Assembly: GCA_001972305.1 (NCBI GenBank)
Contig: BDDD01002037.1
Location: 62,001 to 126,000, forward strand
Source: Cephalotus follicularis
Lineage: Eukaryota > Streptophyta > Magnoliopsida > Oxalidales > Cephalotaceae
Length of the DNA: 64,000 bases
Direction of reading: 5' to 3'
The notes under the pieces: generated by a model
Databases searched by the model: none
What the model was told of the DNA's origin: nothing
The model's input: only the letters and a program-made list of their open reading frames with translations
Position numbers and translations under genes: made by a program
Part shown: positions 1-10,124 of the stretch, piece by piece
Layout of the letters: each line of letters opens with the position of its first letter
How positions within the stretch are numbered: the stretch's first letter is position 1

Positions 1-262
1 GGTAGGCAGTGCTTGTTGTCTGGTACCTTGCAGTGCTTGGGGCCTGGTACTTGCGTGGCTTGTTTTCTGGTACCTTGTAGAGGTTGTGGTCTAGCACCTT
101 GCAGAGGTTGTGGTCTGGCTTGTTGTTTGGCACCTTGTAGAGTTTGTGGTCTGGCTTGTTGTCTGGCTTGTTTTCCGGTACCTTACAGAGGTTGTGGCCT
201 GGCTTGTGGTCTGGTACCTTGCAGTACTTGTGGTCTGGCATTGTCGTCTGGCATATTGTAGA
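1..262. repeat. Degenerate GT-rich minisatellite
   Basis: Imperfect head-to-tail repeats built from two modules: one of about 24 bases containing TCTGGTACCTTGCAGAGG followed by TTGTGG, and one of about 12 bases, TCTGGCTTGTTG. Units vary in number and order and carry point changes. The open frames across it are by-products of the repeat and I do not call them genes. The array runs off the left edge. Confidence 0.75.
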
Positions 263-1178
263 GGTGGTGATCAAGGGTCTAGAGAGAAAAGGGTCTGTGG
301 ACACCTACGGGTCTCATGTGTTGGTCATGGTAAGAAGCGCTCCTTGTGGCAGGGCAGATGAGAAGGTCTGTGGAGGATGTGTTTCCTCTGACCTTAGACC
401 AAGGTGTTAAGTGATCACATGAAGAACACGAGGGTGCTCTCCACGGGTCTAAGTGGCACAGTGCGTGTTGGTGTCTTGGAAGACCTTGTCATGTGATCAC
501 ATGTAGAACACGTGGGTGCTCTCCTCAGGTTTAAGTGATACGGTGCATGTTGGTGTTTTGGAAGACAGTGTTGAAGATTTAATAAAACGATGAGTTGAGG
601 CTCTCCTCTCGTTGAAGTCCTCTACTCCTCTTCGTAATACATCCTTGGAGTTGTCCTCAGGTTTTGTTGAGCAGTGCCTTTTTGTCTGCCATAGCTCCCT
701 TGAATGAATGAAGTCTGGTGCGGCTTCTCTGCTGTGTATGGCCTGCGTGGCTATCCTTTCAGTCTCAGTATTTGCTAAGCTATGTAACCATGTATATAAT
801 GAACTTCATACTAGTGGAACCTCATGGATGATTAAGGAAGTGGATGCAGGCATATTCTATGCCGAACCACTATAAAAATGATTGTCTTTCTACTCTTTCC
901 TTTATCATGTATGTGTGAATGCATGAATGCTTTGTCCAAGTTGTTGTAGGTATGGTCCTCTGCCGTGGAGGAAGAGGACATGCATGACCTTGGCGCGTGG
1001 CGCCAGTCTGCTACAGTGGGTAGCCGAGGCGCAGGTGGACGTCCAATCCTCTACTCTCGTGGTGTGCCGGGAAGAGAAGAAAAAAATATGAAGGAGAAGA
1101 TGGGAGAAGGAAATTATATAACCAGTTTTTGCCATGGGTTATGGTTAAAGTCATCCCAGATCCTTGTAACGGTTTGGG
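263..1178. other. Diverged family-A LTR-like sequence and unassigned spacer
   Basis: Positions 405-575 hold a tandem pair of about 85 bases (each with a TGATCACATG motif, then 'gggtgctctcc') that resembles the distal part of the family-A LTR near 3865-4150, so this is probably an old, diverged A-type LTR end. From about 575 to 1178 I see no coding similarity. The short frames there have no recognisable domain. Confidence 0.4.
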
Positions 1179-1469
1179 TGCGAGCGAGGAAGTTTTGGGT
1201 GTCACAGATGTGGCGAGGTCGGGCACATAAAGAGAGATTGTGCCCAGCAATCTCTTAGTGAAGCGATGACTCCCATGGTAGCACCAGCAGCGAAGCAGAC
1301 TCCAAGCAGCAGAGCAGCCAGATCAAGCCAGCAGACGAAAAGACCGAGAACGAGTTTCTCAACACCACAGAGTAGCACCGCCAGAGCTAGTGGTGGCAGA
1401 CCAACCTGCAGACCAGAAGCTGCAGACATGCCACCAGGTGAGATCTTACGTTCTATGTTTCTCCTTTAG
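1179..1469 (+). pseudogene. gag: 3' end of gypsy family-A gag (zinc knuckle and tail)
   Basis: An open plus-strand frame reads a complete CCHC zinc knuckle (CHRCGEVGHIKRDC, 1200-1241), then a Gln/Ser/Arg-rich linker and the tail MPPGEILRSMFLL before the stop. The same tail ends the minus-strand A gag at 33123, so this is the native terminus of this family's gag frame. Known Tekay/Del gypsy polyproteins continue from here into protease; here the frame stops and a PPT and LTR follow about 125 bases later. The capsid part upstream is missing, so this is a remnant. The identity as gag is secure; the exact left limit is not. Confidence 0.75.
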
Positions 1470-1582
1470 TAGGATAAGTTAAGTTATAGTATCTGTTAGT
1501 TAAGCACGGTGGCAGAGAAGCCAGTTGATAGAATGGTTTTCCCTACGGTTAGACTTGAGAAATTTGGAGGACAAAAATTCTT

Positions 1583-1595
1583 AAGGTGGGGAGGA
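1583..1595 (+). other. Polypurine tract of family-A element
   Basis: The purine run AAGGTGGGGAGGA directly precedes the LTR start TGTAATACCCC. This is the expected plus-strand priming site of an LTR retrotransposon and makes the following LTR the 3' LTR of the gag remnant on its left. Confidence 0.8.
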
Positions 1596-4387
1596 TGTAA
1601 TACCCCGTACCGTTTTTTGGAGCCTTAAAGAGTTCTTTTTAAGTTGATAAATATGCTTTCTTTTGAGTTTTGGGCTTATGTGTAATAATGGATAAGAGAA
1701 GGATGTTAAGCCAAGGTTTAAGTGGGATTTGTGGAAGTTGAAGGACTTTTATGCAAAGCTTCTTGAGGAAGATTCCAACTTCCAAGACATTTGATAGCTT
1801 AAGTTGGGATTAGTGTGAGTTATCTTGAGATGTGGTCTTTCTTTTCTTCTAGTTTCTGCACATAAGAGAGTTTTAGAGAGAGAGAGAGTCTATTTTCTTT
1901 TTCTTCTTCTTTGTTCTTGCGCCTGGACTAGTAGCAGCGGACGCTTTTCGCGCGCAGTAGTGGAAGAAGCAGACAAGGTAAAGGAAAGAAGCAGACAAGC
2001 CAGAGGAAGAGAGTAGCAGAGAAGAAGGGACGTTAGCTTCCAAGGAAGTAGCAAGAACTGTGAGTGGGACATCCTTTCTTTTAAAGCACTTTATTGTTCA
2101 TCTTATGTTCTTTGAGAATCCTTTTTCTTCAACTTCAGTTCGAGTAAGTGAGTTATGATGGGAAGTTGTTTTCCCTAACATCTTATGTTAACCATTCTTT
2201 TTGAGTGGAGTGTTCCCAGAACCAAGAGCAAGAAAGATGTTATGTTTTCTTATATCGCTTCATCCACGGATGAGATAACGTGTACGCGTTCAACCCCCTC
2301 CTCAGCGTACCTATTGTCTATGATGGGTTGTTGAGCGAGTCTGCCCCTGGGACCTACCTGGATCTCCTTACGTTGTGGCTAGGACAGTGTACAGGGTTTG
2401 AGTGCTGCCGAACACACATGTACAAGCTCTTTCCTCCTCAGCCTATCATCACAGGATGAGAATTGAGTGAGTTTGTCCCCGGATTCCATACCTGGATCTC
2501 CTTACCTTATTGCTAGGACAATGTGTAGGGTTTGAGTACAGTTGAGCTAAGTTATCAGATATAGTACTATATGGAGCCTTTCAGTAGGTTTTCTAGAGGA
2601 GGACTTCTCCTTGACATCAATGACTTAATTTCAGAGGAAGACGCTGTCCTCTGTAGTCATGCCAATAGCTCAGATAAGTAAAGCAAAGAATAGCAAGCAC
2701 AGAAGGGAACCATGGGTTCTTGGCAGATACTGCCAAGCAGGCTTCGGCCTAGATCAGCTCAACGCCACTATAAGTTGCCAACTATATTATGTAACCAGTA
2801 GGCTTCGGCCTAGATCAACATAGCAAAGAAAAGCCAGTTCCTAACTTAGTTGTTCTCCTTGGGTGTTTAGCCGGGAAGGACCCTAGTTCTTTATCAGATA
2901 TCTTTCTTTTAATTAGTTGTATTTTTATGTTTATTTCAGCTTTCATGAATATCATAGAACTAGTTAAGCAGAGAAAAGAGTAAGTTTTTCAAGTACTTTG
3001 ACCTTTTCCTTATATTATGCCATGAGATATGCTTTGTTTACAGTCTTTTCCCCAGTTGGGATAGTTAATCATGCTCATGGTAAGTTTTCTTCAGCACATT
3101 CCTTTTTATGGATGCACCAGAGCATGTTTTGTTCTCAGTCACTAAGTCAGTTGGACTAATCCCCTCGCAGATTGTTTTGCAGACCAGCAAGCCGCAGGAG
3201 ACCCTCCAGCTCAGTAGTAGATAGCTCAGCAAGGTAGTTTTTGAGCTCAGCAGCACGGGACGCCAGCTCGGGCTTTTAGCTTTGTATTGCATTGGGCATT
3301 CTTTGGGTTCTTTTAACCTTTCTTTTGTAGTAGAGTAGCTGAGAGCTTTTCTTTGTAAGCTATATGTTTTCTTTTGCCTGCCAAGGAAGGTAGTGTATGT
3401 ATGCCAGAGGACAAATATGTAATGGTTTTATACTTTCGAGATATGTTATGGATGTTTTGAGTTTATAGATATGTTCATCTTGTGTTTTTATGAACTTTTC
3501 ATGTTTTGAGTTTTGTGCTCTCAGGTCTGGCCGGGGAGCTAGAAAGTCACCGGGCTAGTATAGCGGAGATGACCCCAGCAAGGGTGTTATGTTTATGCTT
3601 GGGAGCACGGGTTATGAGCTTTACCCCGGGGAGGCAGGGTGTCCCCAGGGTGTTGTTGATGTTGGGCCTTGGCAAGGGAGCAGGGAAAGTGTCCCTGGAT
3701 AGAGTGGCTAGGGGTGCCATGTTAGAGTAAGGTTCGGGATGGGCATAAGTTTTATGTTAAGTGTTTTAAGTCAAATGGTGCGTTTGTCATGTGATTCTAA
3801 GGGACGTGCAGAGAAGGTTGTATGCCGGGGGACAAGATATGTATGCGTGGTCTCGAGAGTGGAGTTAAGTGATCACGTGAGGCGTGCGTGGGTTTCTCCT
3901 TGGGCGCTTATGTTGGTTTCTCCCTAGGCGTTAGTTATGCTGTGCGTTTTGATGTTAGCGTTGTTGTTATGAGCTAAGGATGTTTTAGAAGGAGAAAGAC
4001 ACGAGGACAAGGGGTGTCCCCGTGCATGTTGGACCACAGGTTGTTAAGTGTGCTCGTGAGTTTAACCTGTGTGCTCCTCCCGGGCATGCTTTTGTGCAAT
4101 GAGTTCAGTGACCATGTGCGGAGCACGTGGGGCTTAAGTGATATGGCGCGTTTGGAGTTTTGGTTATGTAGCAATGGGCACAAGCATGAGAGGAGTTGGA
4201 TGCCCTGGCTGCCCCGTTAGCTGCGGGCCCAACCCAGTCTTTCTCTTCAGGCTTTTGCGCGATAGGTTCCCTTGGAGTTTTAAGACAGCTCCTCGGGCAG
4301 TTTTAATTTAAGCGGGTTGTTGGCAAGAGGAGTGCCATCCCTGGCAGGACACGTGTCCCATAGAGTTAGCGGGAATGGGTCCTAACA
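1596..4387 (+). mobile_element. Family-A gypsy LTR (2792 bp, plus strand)
   Basis: It starts TGTAATACCCCGTACC after a PPT and ends GGGTCCTAACA just before a PBS. The two LTRs of the minus-strand A element (30211-32994 and 34089-38008) match it along its length in reverse complement. Positions about 2280-2540 contain a diverged tandem duplication of about 150 bases ('cctggatctccttac...gctaggaca'). This single LTR serves as 3' LTR for the gag at 1179 and as 5' LTR for the gag at 4528, so the locus is a gag-LTR-gag compound. Confidence 0.85.
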
Positions 4388-4390
4388 AGT

Positions 4391-4402
4391 TGGTATCAGA
4401 GC
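4391..4402 (+). other. Primer binding site, initiator Met-tRNA type
   Basis: TGGTATCAGAGC lies three bases after the LTR end. It matches the complement of the 3' end of plant initiator methionine tRNA, the usual minus-strand primer of plant LTR retrotransposons. Confidence 0.85.
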
Positions 4403-4527
4403 GAAGGTTTGGGTTTTTCCTTGTGCTTTCTATGTTAGTTAGTGGGGTATCTCTTTTGGGTTGCATTCATGCATTGCATATAGTTGCGACGTTTTCGTGT
4501 TATGTTAGCATGTTGTTGTAGAGGACG

Positions 4528-5167
4528 ATGCCACCTCGGACTCATAGCATGGTTCGTGGCAGAGGTCGCAATAGAGTCAGAGGCAGAGGAAGAGCGAATC
4601 CTCGCCAGACAGTGGAGCAAGAGGTTCCTATAGAAGCCCCAGAGGAGCAAGCGCATGTGGGAGTTGAAGAGCAGGGAGCGCATCAGGTACCAGAGGAGCC
4701 TGTCCCAGTAGAGCAGTCAGCCACGCGTATGCCTCCACCAGTACCTATCAGTGGACCTATGGAGATGATGTAAGCAGCAACGATATGGGCTCAGCCTATG
4801 GGTTTAGCAGACTAGAGGACGCGTCAAGAGCAAGGACGGAAGAGATCTTCATCTCAAGTAGAGCAAGCAGAGAGCCCCTCTAGGGTTCAGAAGCAGTGGG
4901 GACCCCAGTCCTCAGGAAACACCAGAGGTGGAGCGTCTCAGCAGACACGAACTGCCCCAGTTGCTAGCGACGTACAGAGGAGTTCCTATCAGAGTAACAG
5001 GACCCCTCGATGGCAAGTTTGTGGTAAGTTCCATGCGGGGGAATGCAAGCGAGGAAGTTCTGGATGTTACAGATGTGGCGAGGTCGAGCACATAAAGAGA
5101 TGATATTTCCATAGAAATCTCTCAGTGAAGCGATGAATCACATGGCAGCACCAGCAGCGAAGCAGAC
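4528..5167 (+). pseudogene. gag: Family-A gag with capsid deletion
   Basis: Starts MPPRTHS and continues with an Arg/Gly-rich stretch and an acidic Glu/Val-rich stretch matching the N-terminus of the minus-strand A gag. A stop at 4771-4773 and a second stop soon after break the frame. Shortly after 4800 the sequence jumps past the whole capsid domain to a Ser/Gln-rich linker and a zinc knuckle (C-YR-C-GEVE-H near 5060-5095) whose last Cys is lost to a stop. The frame is then cut at 5167 by the next LTR. Compared with the minus-strand copy, which keeps the capsid but lost the knuckle, this copy carries the opposite deletion. Confidence 0.75.
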
Positions 5168-6625
5168 TGTAATACCCTGCTTACCTGTACGTATTTTCTT
5201 ACGGGTTTTATTTGCTTCGTTTATGAAATTGTATGTTTGCGTTAGGTTTATGTTGGGGCTGACTGATACCAGCCTTATTATTTTTGGGTTTGTTAGTATG
5301 GACTTTTGGGCTTGGGTGAATTAGTTATATTATTATTATTATTAATTCCATAAATCAATTTTAAAAACCTTTTTAAAATACCACATTTTAATTTATTCTT
5401 TCCTTTTCTTTGTTTTTTTCCTTTTCCGTTTTATTTCCTTTTTATTTTCTCTCAAATTCTCTCTCCCTCTCACGACATCTCTCCCTCTCTCAAACTCTCT
5501 CTCCCGAATTCTCTTCTCCCTTCATAAATTTCACACGGCAACAATCCCCTCCTTCCATATCAATATGATTTTGTCTCATTGTTTCCTTATTCTTTCCCCA
5601 ATTTCCTCTTCTTTTCCATTTTGGATTATGTTGCTATATATGTATGTCAAGCCTTCATCTCTGCCATATCTCCTTGCTGCCGAACTTGCCATTGGAAGAG
5701 TCACTGTCTTCTTCGTGTTCTTGCTTCATTAAACAGGTTAGTCCTTCATGATTTCTACATAGGAATCGTCCTTGGCAATATTGGTATTGTTGGCAGGCTA
5801 AAATTTTTATGTCTTCCTTTCGTTTTGTTTTTGATCAGCCACTGTGTCATTCAATTGGTGTTCCTGCAACCGTTTGTGACATTTAGCAGGTTGGTTTCCT
5901 ATATTGTTATGTCTTGGTGATTTGTTTTTGGATCGTTGTCATCAATAATATGTGCTTTGGTTGCTAGAGATGATTTTAATTATGGTTTTGGCACCCTTGT
6001 TTTTCTGTCAAGTAACCATGTGTTAGCAGCCATCTGTAGACATCTAGGAAGTAATATACAATCTGGCTTCATGCATGTAATGGTGATAGTGAACAGAATT
6101 GGATTAAATGTTAGTATGCTATGGTGTAAAAGTCCCTGTCACATTGAAAATTTTTCTGTCAACATGCATTTGTCGAATTCTGTGTTGCAACAATGTTTAA
6201 CATGTCATATGAAGTTGTTTTACATATTAGTACCCTTCTAGTGTCGAAAAATCCAAGTCTTTGTTTCTAAAATTGTACAAACTCCACTGAACTGTTGTTC
6301 TGATACCGAGAACAGTCGACTACCCATATGAACAAGTCGACTGTCTAGTTGAGTAGTCGACTGGACTCCTGATCCAGTCGACTGTCTGCAAGTCCATATT
6401 GTGTAGTCGACTGGCCCTGTTGTGTAGTCGACTGCCACCCATTGTTAGTCGACTGGATTCTTCAAACAGTTGGCTGGTGTGTCCTGTAAACTTCTGTTTT
6501 CATCCGTTTGTCCTTCCGGTGATCCGGTTTTATTTGTAAACATCATTATGATTTTGTTTTACGCTCAAAATGAAATTTAGACCCTTATATGAATGTTTTC
6601 GTATTGTTTAGATTATTGTGCTACG
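5168..6625 (+). mobile_element. Left half of a family-B gypsy LTR
   Basis: Starts TGTAATACCCTGC inside the A gag and matches the family-B 3' LTR at 27101-28575 in order: the 'gggctgactgataccagcc' block, the pyrimidine-rich tract, the GTCGAC motif array and 'gattattgtgctacgtga'. At 6626 homology stops where the copia LTR begins. The right half and the B internal region are not found next to it. The host bases before it are CAGAC, but no matching duplication can be seen because the far end is lost. Confidence 0.8.
6312..6465. repeat. Array of CAGTCGACTG-type palindromes in B LTR
   Basis: Seven copies of the core GTCGAC, mostly in the ten-base form CAGTCGACTG or TAGTCGACTG, occur within about 155 bases at irregular 15-25 base spacing, followed by a decayed copy (CAGTTGGCTG). 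The equivalent part of the other B LTR (28213-28425) has a parallel array. Confidence 0.85.
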
Positions 6626-7763
6626 TGAATAAACTACAAGGGGGGGTGAATTGTAGTTTCTAAAAATAATCTAAACTTTTCGCAATGAACAAGAATAATG
6701 AGCAATAGCAATATGAACAATAATGTAAAGAGATAGAGTTAGAGAGATTTGCAAACACTGGTTTAGAGTGATTTGACGAAACTCTTGCCTACATCCACTT
6801 TTCCCAAGGATCTCCTTGAGTTTCCACTAGTTCTCCGAATAAAATTACGGGTGCTATTCGGAACACCTTTGTGATTGACCTCAATCACTTACAATTCTCT
6901 TTGGGTTCACTCCCCAAATTCACTAGTATTCACTCCCCTATTACAATCAAAGTATAACAAGTAGTGTTTTGATCTAAACCTCTCACAAGGTTGGATTTTA
7001 CAAGATAAGATTGCTCAAAACAGTGAGAACAATAAATAGCTCAAAATGTAAAATGTAAACTATTTGGATGAGCTTTGGATTTTGATTCTCTTTGAATGTT
7101 TGCTTTGAATGATGTTTGTGTATATGTTTTGCTTGTGTTGTTCTCTCAATCATTCTTCAAAACATTCGTCCATTTATAGCTTCTTGCCTCATAGATCCGT
7201 TGGGATTAGTTTAGGATTAATTCCTTAATGGAATGTCCACTGAAATCTGTCAGAAACTGTTCCAGCCGACTAAAGCGTCGACTGTCACGCTTAAAGCGTC
7301 GGCGGTCATGTGACCGTTGGGGATTTCATATTTGAATTCTCAGTTCAAAGCGCAGGCCTTCAAAGTTGGAGTCGACCGTCACCTCAAAGCGCTGACGCTT
7401 AGTCTTGGGCATCGACGCTTAGACCACTTTAAATAGAAGATGTGTCCACTGGTTTAATCAGCCGACGCTCTGCACAAAGAGCAAGCGCATAGTACCCAAA
7501 GCGCAGACGCTTGAATCTGGAGCGTCGACGGTTTAAGTGTTTCTCCCAATTCTACAAGTGCTTCACCGGTAGACGCTTAGCATATTGTCTCGACTGCCTA
7601 ATAAAGCGCTGAAGCTTTAATCTAAGGCGTCGACGGTCTGGGCTGTTTCTGCAGAAATCCTGTTCTATTTTTCTCACTTTATGGCTATCTTGCACATCAA
7701 GAAACTTTGTTAAATACAAATGTGTTATCATCAAAACTTAGGATTGAGACATAAATGTCAACA
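6626..7763 (-). mobile_element. 3' LTR of Sirevirus-like copia element
   Basis: Read on the minus strand it starts TGTTGACATTTATGTC (at 7763), immediately after a PPT, and ends TTGTAGTTTATTCA. The TGTTGACATTT start and the neighbouring 'gatgatgacaaa' context are typical of Sirevirus LTRs. At about 1.14 kb it is a normal length for the group. It interrupts the B LTR at 6625/6626. The matching 5' LTR is absent, so no LTR-LTR comparison is possible. Confidence 0.8.
7255..7645. repeat. Array of AAAGCGTCGACGCTTT-type motifs in copia LTR
   Basis: About a dozen full or half copies of a 16-base perfect palindrome, AAAGCGTCGACGCTTT, are spread over nearly 400 bases (for example 'taaagcgtcgac', 'agcgtcgacggt', 'aagcgctgacgc', 'ggcgtcgacggt'). 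Many are mutated at the CG steps. The same motif recurs in the element's internal spacer and in unrelated gypsy LTRs in this window. Confidence 0.8.
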
Positions 7764-8658
7764 ATCTTCCCCTTTTTGATGATGACAAAATTTATTACAT
7801 TTAAAGCATAATAATTGTTAAGTTGTAAACATTAACAAATAAAGTACATACCATGTAAAATATGAGAACTCATTTAAGTGCTCAAAAGCAATAGCTCCTC
7901 CTGAGTTTATTACCTCCCCCTTAGTCATATAAGGGATATATAACTTTGTCATTAAGACGCATGATGCATTTGTATGCTATCTCTCAAAATCTCTCCCAAA
8001 CTTTCTCAATTTTACCATTTCTTCCCCAAATCCAGACTTACTTACAATATTCTCCCCCTTTCTGTTATCATCTTAAAAAGGGATTAAACAACCACATCCA
8101 AACTTATGATTAGAGTCCTTTGATTATGCAATCTATGCTTCCAATTTTAACTTTTCAACACAAATTGTTACCAAAAGGATCAAGCTACTAAACCATTGTA
8201 ACATATTGAGCTTAAACCCAATAAGCAATCATAATTTTTGCTGCAAAAACAAGTATATTCCACAAGTTTGAACAACCTATTAAACATAACACAAAATGCA
8301 CATCCATTTCATATATCAAACTCCAATTACCAAGCAATTTTAGACAAAAACACATTGCATAACGAAATCATTTCCCATTACACAAGGTAGTTTGTTACAA
8401 AAGTCATTTTCAAATAATACAAGCTGCAAAACACAAGCTACAAAACCATAGCAAAAACAACAGAAAGTGCAAATGAGACATGAGATGCAAAAAGGCTCAA
8501 TCCTCCATATGAGTTCTCTCATCACCACCTCCGACATCTCCCTCCATATCGTCGGTTGCAGCCTCGTCCGGGGGATCATCGTCGTGACTAGAAGATGAAG
8601 ATATGAGGCCACCAGACTCTATAATGCCTGTTTCAGCAAACCTCTTGGCAAGTCTCTT
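7764..8658 (-). other. Copia 3' non-coding region with repeated PPT-like motifs
   Basis: No gene seen. Directly beside the LTR the minus strand reads AAAAAGGGGAAGAT (7764-7777), the main PPT. Two further purine blocks read on the minus strand lie near 7905-7922 (AAGGGGGAGGT) and 8050-8068 (AAAGGGGGAGAAT), each near a 'gatgataa' or 'aataaa' context. Multiplied PPTs have been described as a Sirevirus hallmark. The rest, including 8340-8612, is AT-rich without a credible ORF. Confidence 0.6.
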
Positions 8659-9747
8659 CTATCGCCTCCTTACGCACTGAATACTCGTCTCCATCTTCGC
8701 AATACTCTGCTGCATACCATTGATGGCGTCGAATATCTCATCTAGCCTATTTCTTGGAAGATGGACATCCGGGATTGGTTGAACTTGAGGCTCGATCTGC
8801 AGGGGTATATTCTCAGCTTCTTCCCCTGCCTCGGCTTCTCCCTCCTCTTCCACGACTCTATTTGAGTCCTCGTCTCTTGGAATCCAAGCACCGGTCCTCT
8901 TGTGCTTTTTGAACCCCATCCTTCCGAGGGTTCCTTTTCCCAGCTTGTCTGCACTTTGGAGATCATGGTGCACTTCTCCAGAGAGGTCGACTTTGAAATA
9001 TTGGAGAATCTTGGTTATAATATTGCTATAACCTAGTCTCGCATTCTCCCGGTCGTGAATCGAGTGCATATAACAAACCATTAGAGATAGAACATTTATT
9101 TGTCGCCCGGTGATCCAATGGTACATCGTATAGGCTTCCATGTGTGTCACCTCATCGAACCCACCGGCCTTAGGGAGAATGTGCGTGTATACAACACGGT
9201 GTAGAAATCTATAGTCTAAGGGTAGGTTCCTAGTGTACATTCGCTGGATGGGATCAGCGTTCTCCCCAAATAGCACTCGTACGCAATCTTGTTGGTCAAA
9301 GTCTGGACTAGCTACCCAAGTCCGTTGGTTCCAACCCATAGCACCAAGGTTCGGAACCCTTAGGATAGTGTTTAAATTATTTAGGTCTAAATCAATACTC
9401 TTGTGTTTGACCATAGTGACTACACTATCCAAAGCACCACCACGCATGTTTACATAGAACTCTTTCATGAGTTCGGGGTAACTAGGCAGATTTATAGTGA
9501 AAAAAGGTTCCAAACTTTGAGCCCTAAGCCACCCAACAATGGGAAAACCTTCCCTAGTGCAAAAATCAAAGTCTAAAACTTTACCAACTAGTATTTTCCT
9601 ATTGAAGTAGGCCTCAGGATACCTAGGTTTAGAAACATTCACCTCAGGAGTTGCAGAATCAGTGGCAACCCCCTTTCCCTTCTTCCTTGCCGTCTTCTTC
9701 TTGCCCTTGGAGCTTTGCCCTTGCTCAATACCCTTGGTTCTTGTCAT
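8659..9747 (-). CDS. Sirevirus extra ORF (putative plant transposon protein family)
   Basis: A 362-residue uninterrupted frame from the ATG at 9745-9747. The frame is open further upstream, but only without an ATG. It lies downstream of RNase H on the same strand, where SIRE1-type elements carry a third, env-like ORF. Residues 1-40 are very rich in Lys. The middle contains LMKEFYVNMRGG near residue 97 and a region resembling, from memory, the family called 'putative plant transposon protein' in plant annotations. Residues about 300-320 are Glu-rich, and the end (NRLDEIFDAINGMQQSIAKM) looks like a short coiled coil. I see no signal peptide or membrane helix, so an envelope role is not supported. 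It is the only long ORF of this element without a stop. Function unknown. Confidence 0.7.
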   Translation of the reverse strand: MTRTKGIEQGQSSKGKKKTARKKGKGVATDSATPEVNVSKPRYPEAYFNRKILVGKVLDFDFCTREGFPIVGWLRAQSLEPFFTINLPSYPELMKEFYVNMRGGALDSVVTMVKHKSIDLDLNNLNTILRVPNLGAMGWNQRTWVASPDFDQQDCVRVLFGENADPIQRMYTRNLPLDYRFLHRVVYTHILPKAGGFDEVTHMEAYTMYHWITGRQINVLSLMVCYMHSIHDRENARLGYSNIITKILQYFKVDLSGEVHHDLQSADKLGKGTLGRMGFKKHKRTGAWIPRDEDSNRVVEEEGEAEAGEEAENIPLQIEPQVQPIPDVHLPRNRLDEIFDAINGMQQSIAKMETSIQCVRRR

Positions 9748-10124
9748 GGTTGATGTCGTAGGAAGGTTAATCTTCGATTTTCGACAGTATTTCTCCAAGA
9801 AATCGCCAGAGAAGAGAGAAAACAGAAGTTAGGGTTTTGAAATCTCGGTAAACTGTGTGGCTGATGGCGCTTAGAAACTTAAAACCCGATTAAAGCGTCG
9901 ATAGAATTGGTTTAAGCGTCGGCATTTAGACCAATTTCCACAAATTTCGAACCCTAATTTTGCTTTAAAGCGCTGACGCTTTAAAAGCAACGGTCGGCGC
10001 TTTGCTCTATTTTTCTGCAGATTTGCTGTTTATGCGCGAGAACGAATGCAAATGATGCAAACATGAAAAGATAGACATTTTGAACAATCATACATATTCA
10101 CACCAATCATAAAAACATGTTAAA
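9748..10124 (-). other. Spacer between copia pol and extra ORF, with palindromic motifs
   Basis: Non-coding. 9880-10010 repeats the LTR motif family ('taaagcgtcgat', 'aagcgtcggc', 'aaagcgctgacgctttaaa', 'ggtcggcgcttt'), so the palindromes are not confined to the LTR. A position between pol and a third ORF would suit a subgenomic promoter or splice acceptor, but no such signal is identified. Confidence 0.6.

Noticed and set aside
4391..4402. tRNA-like TGGTATCAGAGC segments (also 45297, 50447, 59986, 34072) as tRNA genes
   Set aside because: Only the acceptor-end complement is present, always beside an LTR end. They are primer binding sites.
5579..6241. Two hydrophobic ORFs (113 and 101 residues) as membrane proteins
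   Set aside because: They lie in the pyrimidine-rich U3 part of the B LTR. T-rich DNA gives Phe/Leu/Ile-rich frames, and the homologous LTR at 27101 does not keep the frames.
8659..9747. Envelope glycoprotein call for the copia third ORF
   Set aside because: No signal peptide, transmembrane helix or Cys-rich ectodomain is visible; position alone is not enough.
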